The notes below the pieces were generated by a model. It made no database searches. It was not told where the DNA came from and worked only from the letters and a program-made list of their open reading frames with translations. Of a DNA stretch of 6,830 bases, positions 5,800 to 6,830 are shown piece by piece; position 1 is the first letter of the stretch; every line of letters begins with the position of its first letter. This DNA is from an uncultured Clostridia bacterium (lineage in GTDB: Bacteria > Bacillota > Clostridia > Lachnospirales > Lachnospiraceae): assembly GCA_947304065.1 (NCBI GenBank), contig CAMZAI010000145.1:1-6830 (forward strand). Reading direction: 5' to 3'. Made by a program: the position numbers and the translations under genes.

Positions 5800-6830
5800 A
5801 TGAAAAAATTGTTATCTGTACTTCTTGTTGCAGTAATGCTTCTTTCCGTGGTTGGTTGTAAGAAGACCACAGAGCCTGCAACAAACAACGGTACCAATTC
5901 CGGAACAACAGATTCAGGCAAGACCGATTCGGGCAAAACCGATTCGGGCAAGACCGATTCGGGCAAGACCGATTCCGGAGCAGTAACCACTCCCGATCCC
6001 GACAAGGCTGACGCCCGCGGCATGAAGGATGGCAAATTCGTAGAGAAGAGACATATCTCTGTTGAGCTTTACGACCGTAACGTTGACGGCGGAACAGAAG
6101 CCGGCAACAACGCTTGGACACAGTGGATCCAGCAGCAGATGCTTGATCGCTACAACGTAGAAGTTGAGTTCGTAACCGTTTCCCGTTGGCAGGAAGCAGA
6201 CGATATCAACAACCTGCTTGCAGCTCAGACAGCACCTGATATCTGCTACACCTATAACTACGGCGCAATCCAGGCCTATGCTGAAATGGGCGGCGTTATC
6301 GACCTTGCTCCCGTTCTTGAGGAGAACAAGGACCTCGTTCCCAGCATGTTCGACTGGCTCGGCGAAGAGCTGATTTACCAGGATCTCGATCCCGCAGAGG
6401 GCACCCTCTGGGCTATCGAAGGTAAGAGAAACGAGACCTGCCGTATCAACACATTCATCCGTCAGGACTGGCTTGATAAGTTAGGCCTCAAGACTCCCAC
6501 CACAAAGGCAGAGCTTGAGCAGGTTCTTATCGCATTCAGAGACAATGCTGAGACACTCCTTGGAGCAGACGCTTCCAAGATGGTTCCTTTCTCAACCTCT
6601 TATGATATCGGTTGGAGAGCAGCCAACATCATCGAGTCCTTCATGGATCCCGATATTTCCGATAAGGATTACTATGTAAACGGTTATGATGACAGAAAGT
6701 TCACCGAAGAGGGAACTAAGGAAGCCATCAGACTTCTCAACAAGTGGTACAATGACGGTCTTGTTTGGAAGGATTTCGCAGAGCATTCGGGCAGCGATGA
6801 TACCGCAGAAGACGATATGATCAAGGCCGG
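5800..6830 (+). CDS. lplA: LplA-type lipoprotein solute-binding protein, putative aldouronate binder (partial, 3' end missing)
   Basis: The frame is open from the ATG at 5800 to the right edge (343 full codons); LplA-group proteins usually have about 500-560 residues, so the C-terminal part is missing. A lipoprotein signal peptide occupies residues 1-19 (MKKLLSVLLVAVMLLSVVG). Cys20 in VVGC would be lipid-modified, anchoring the protein on the outer face of the membrane. A Ser/Thr/Asn/Gly-rich linker follows, with four full DSGKT repeats plus DSG at 38-60, and the binding domain begins near HISVELYDR (85-93). The segments WTQWIQQQML (106-115), SRWQEADDINNLLAAQTAPDIC (128-149) and RQDWLDKLGLKTPTT (221-235) are typical of the COG1653/LplA type I binding-protein fold. 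It would capture xylan-derived oligosaccharides and deliver them to the two permeases encoded upstream. Isoleucine codons are strongly biased (15 ATC, 2 ATT, no ATA), suggesting high expression. Exact ligand specificity is inferred from context. Confidence 0.93.
   Translation, partial: MKKLLSVLLVAVMLLSVVGCKKTTEPATNNGTNSGTTDSGKTDSGKTDSGKTDSGKTDSGAVTTPDPDKADARGMKDGKFVEKRHISVELYDRNVDGGTEAGNNAWTQWIQQQMLDRYNVEVEFVTVSRWQEADDINNLLAAQTAPDICYTYNYGAIQAYAEMGGVIDLAPVLEENKDLVPSMFDWLGEELIYQDLDPAEGTLWAIEGKRNETCRINTFIRQDWLDKLGLKTPTTKAELEQVLIAFRDNAETLLGADASKMVPFSTSYDIGWRAANIIESFMDPDISDKDYYVNGYDDRKFTEEGTKEAIRLLNKWYNDGLVWKDFAEHSGSDDTAEDDMIKA
5911..5979 (+). repeat. 15-bp in-frame tandem repeat encoding a DSGKT linker
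   Basis: A 15-bp unit starting GATTC recurs at 5911, 5926, 5941 and 5956, with a partial fifth copy at 5971. The four full units are nearly identical at DNA level (GATTCRGGCAARACC), differing only at two third-codon positions. The repeat encodes a flexible hydrophilic spacer between the lipid-anchored cysteine and the binding domain. Because the unit is a multiple of three, gain or loss of copies would change tether length without breaking the frame. Confidence 0.9.

Noticed and set aside
5769..6035. Minus-strand frame with ESVLP repeats
   Set aside because: It is the reverse reading of the 15-bp DSGKT repeat in the lipoprotein linker. Any in-frame repeat leaves such a shadow on the other strand.

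Overview
The window reads as part of the chromosome of an anaerobic, plant-fibre-degrading Firmicute, most likely a clostridial gut or rumen bacterium of the Lachnospiraceae/Ruminococcaceae kind. This is an inference from three things: the AGGAGG-type ribosome binding sites, the moderate GC content with AT-rich intergenic DNA, and the gene families present. No rRNA, tRNA, CRISPR array, insertion sequence or phage gene was seen.

Layout. Positions 1-609 (minus strand) hold a class I SAM-dependent methyltransferase that runs off the left edge. Positions 636-1544 (minus) hold an AraC-family regulator with an N-terminal cupin domain; it lies just upstream of the methyltransferase and could be co-transcribed with it. 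Positions 1545-1782 are a 238-bp AT-rich divergent control region, with candidate promoters facing both ways, a 10-bp tandem direct repeat midway between them, and a recurring TTGATTRTCAAA-like motif. From about 1783 to the right edge there is one plus-strand operon: GH67 alpha-glucuronidase (aguA), two ABC sugar permeases (LplB and LplC/YtcP types) and the start of an LplA-type lipoprotein solute-binding protein, which runs off the right edge.

How it works together. Endoxylanases acting outside the cell release xylo-oligosaccharides capped with (4-O-methyl)glucuronic acid, called aldouronates. The lipoprotein would capture them and the two permeases would pass them through the membrane. The cytoplasmic GH67 enzyme would then remove the glucuronic acid, leaving xylo-oligosaccharides for further breakdown. 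The divergent AraC protein is the obvious candidate regulator. No ABC ATPase is encoded here, so a shared MsmX-type ATPase encoded elsewhere is likely. This is a variant of the known aldouronate-utilisation clusters of xylan-degrading Firmicutes, not a new class of system. The less ordinary parts are the control region, a pair of inverted repeats just before the lipoprotein gene, and a 15-bp tandem repeat encoding the lipoprotein linker.
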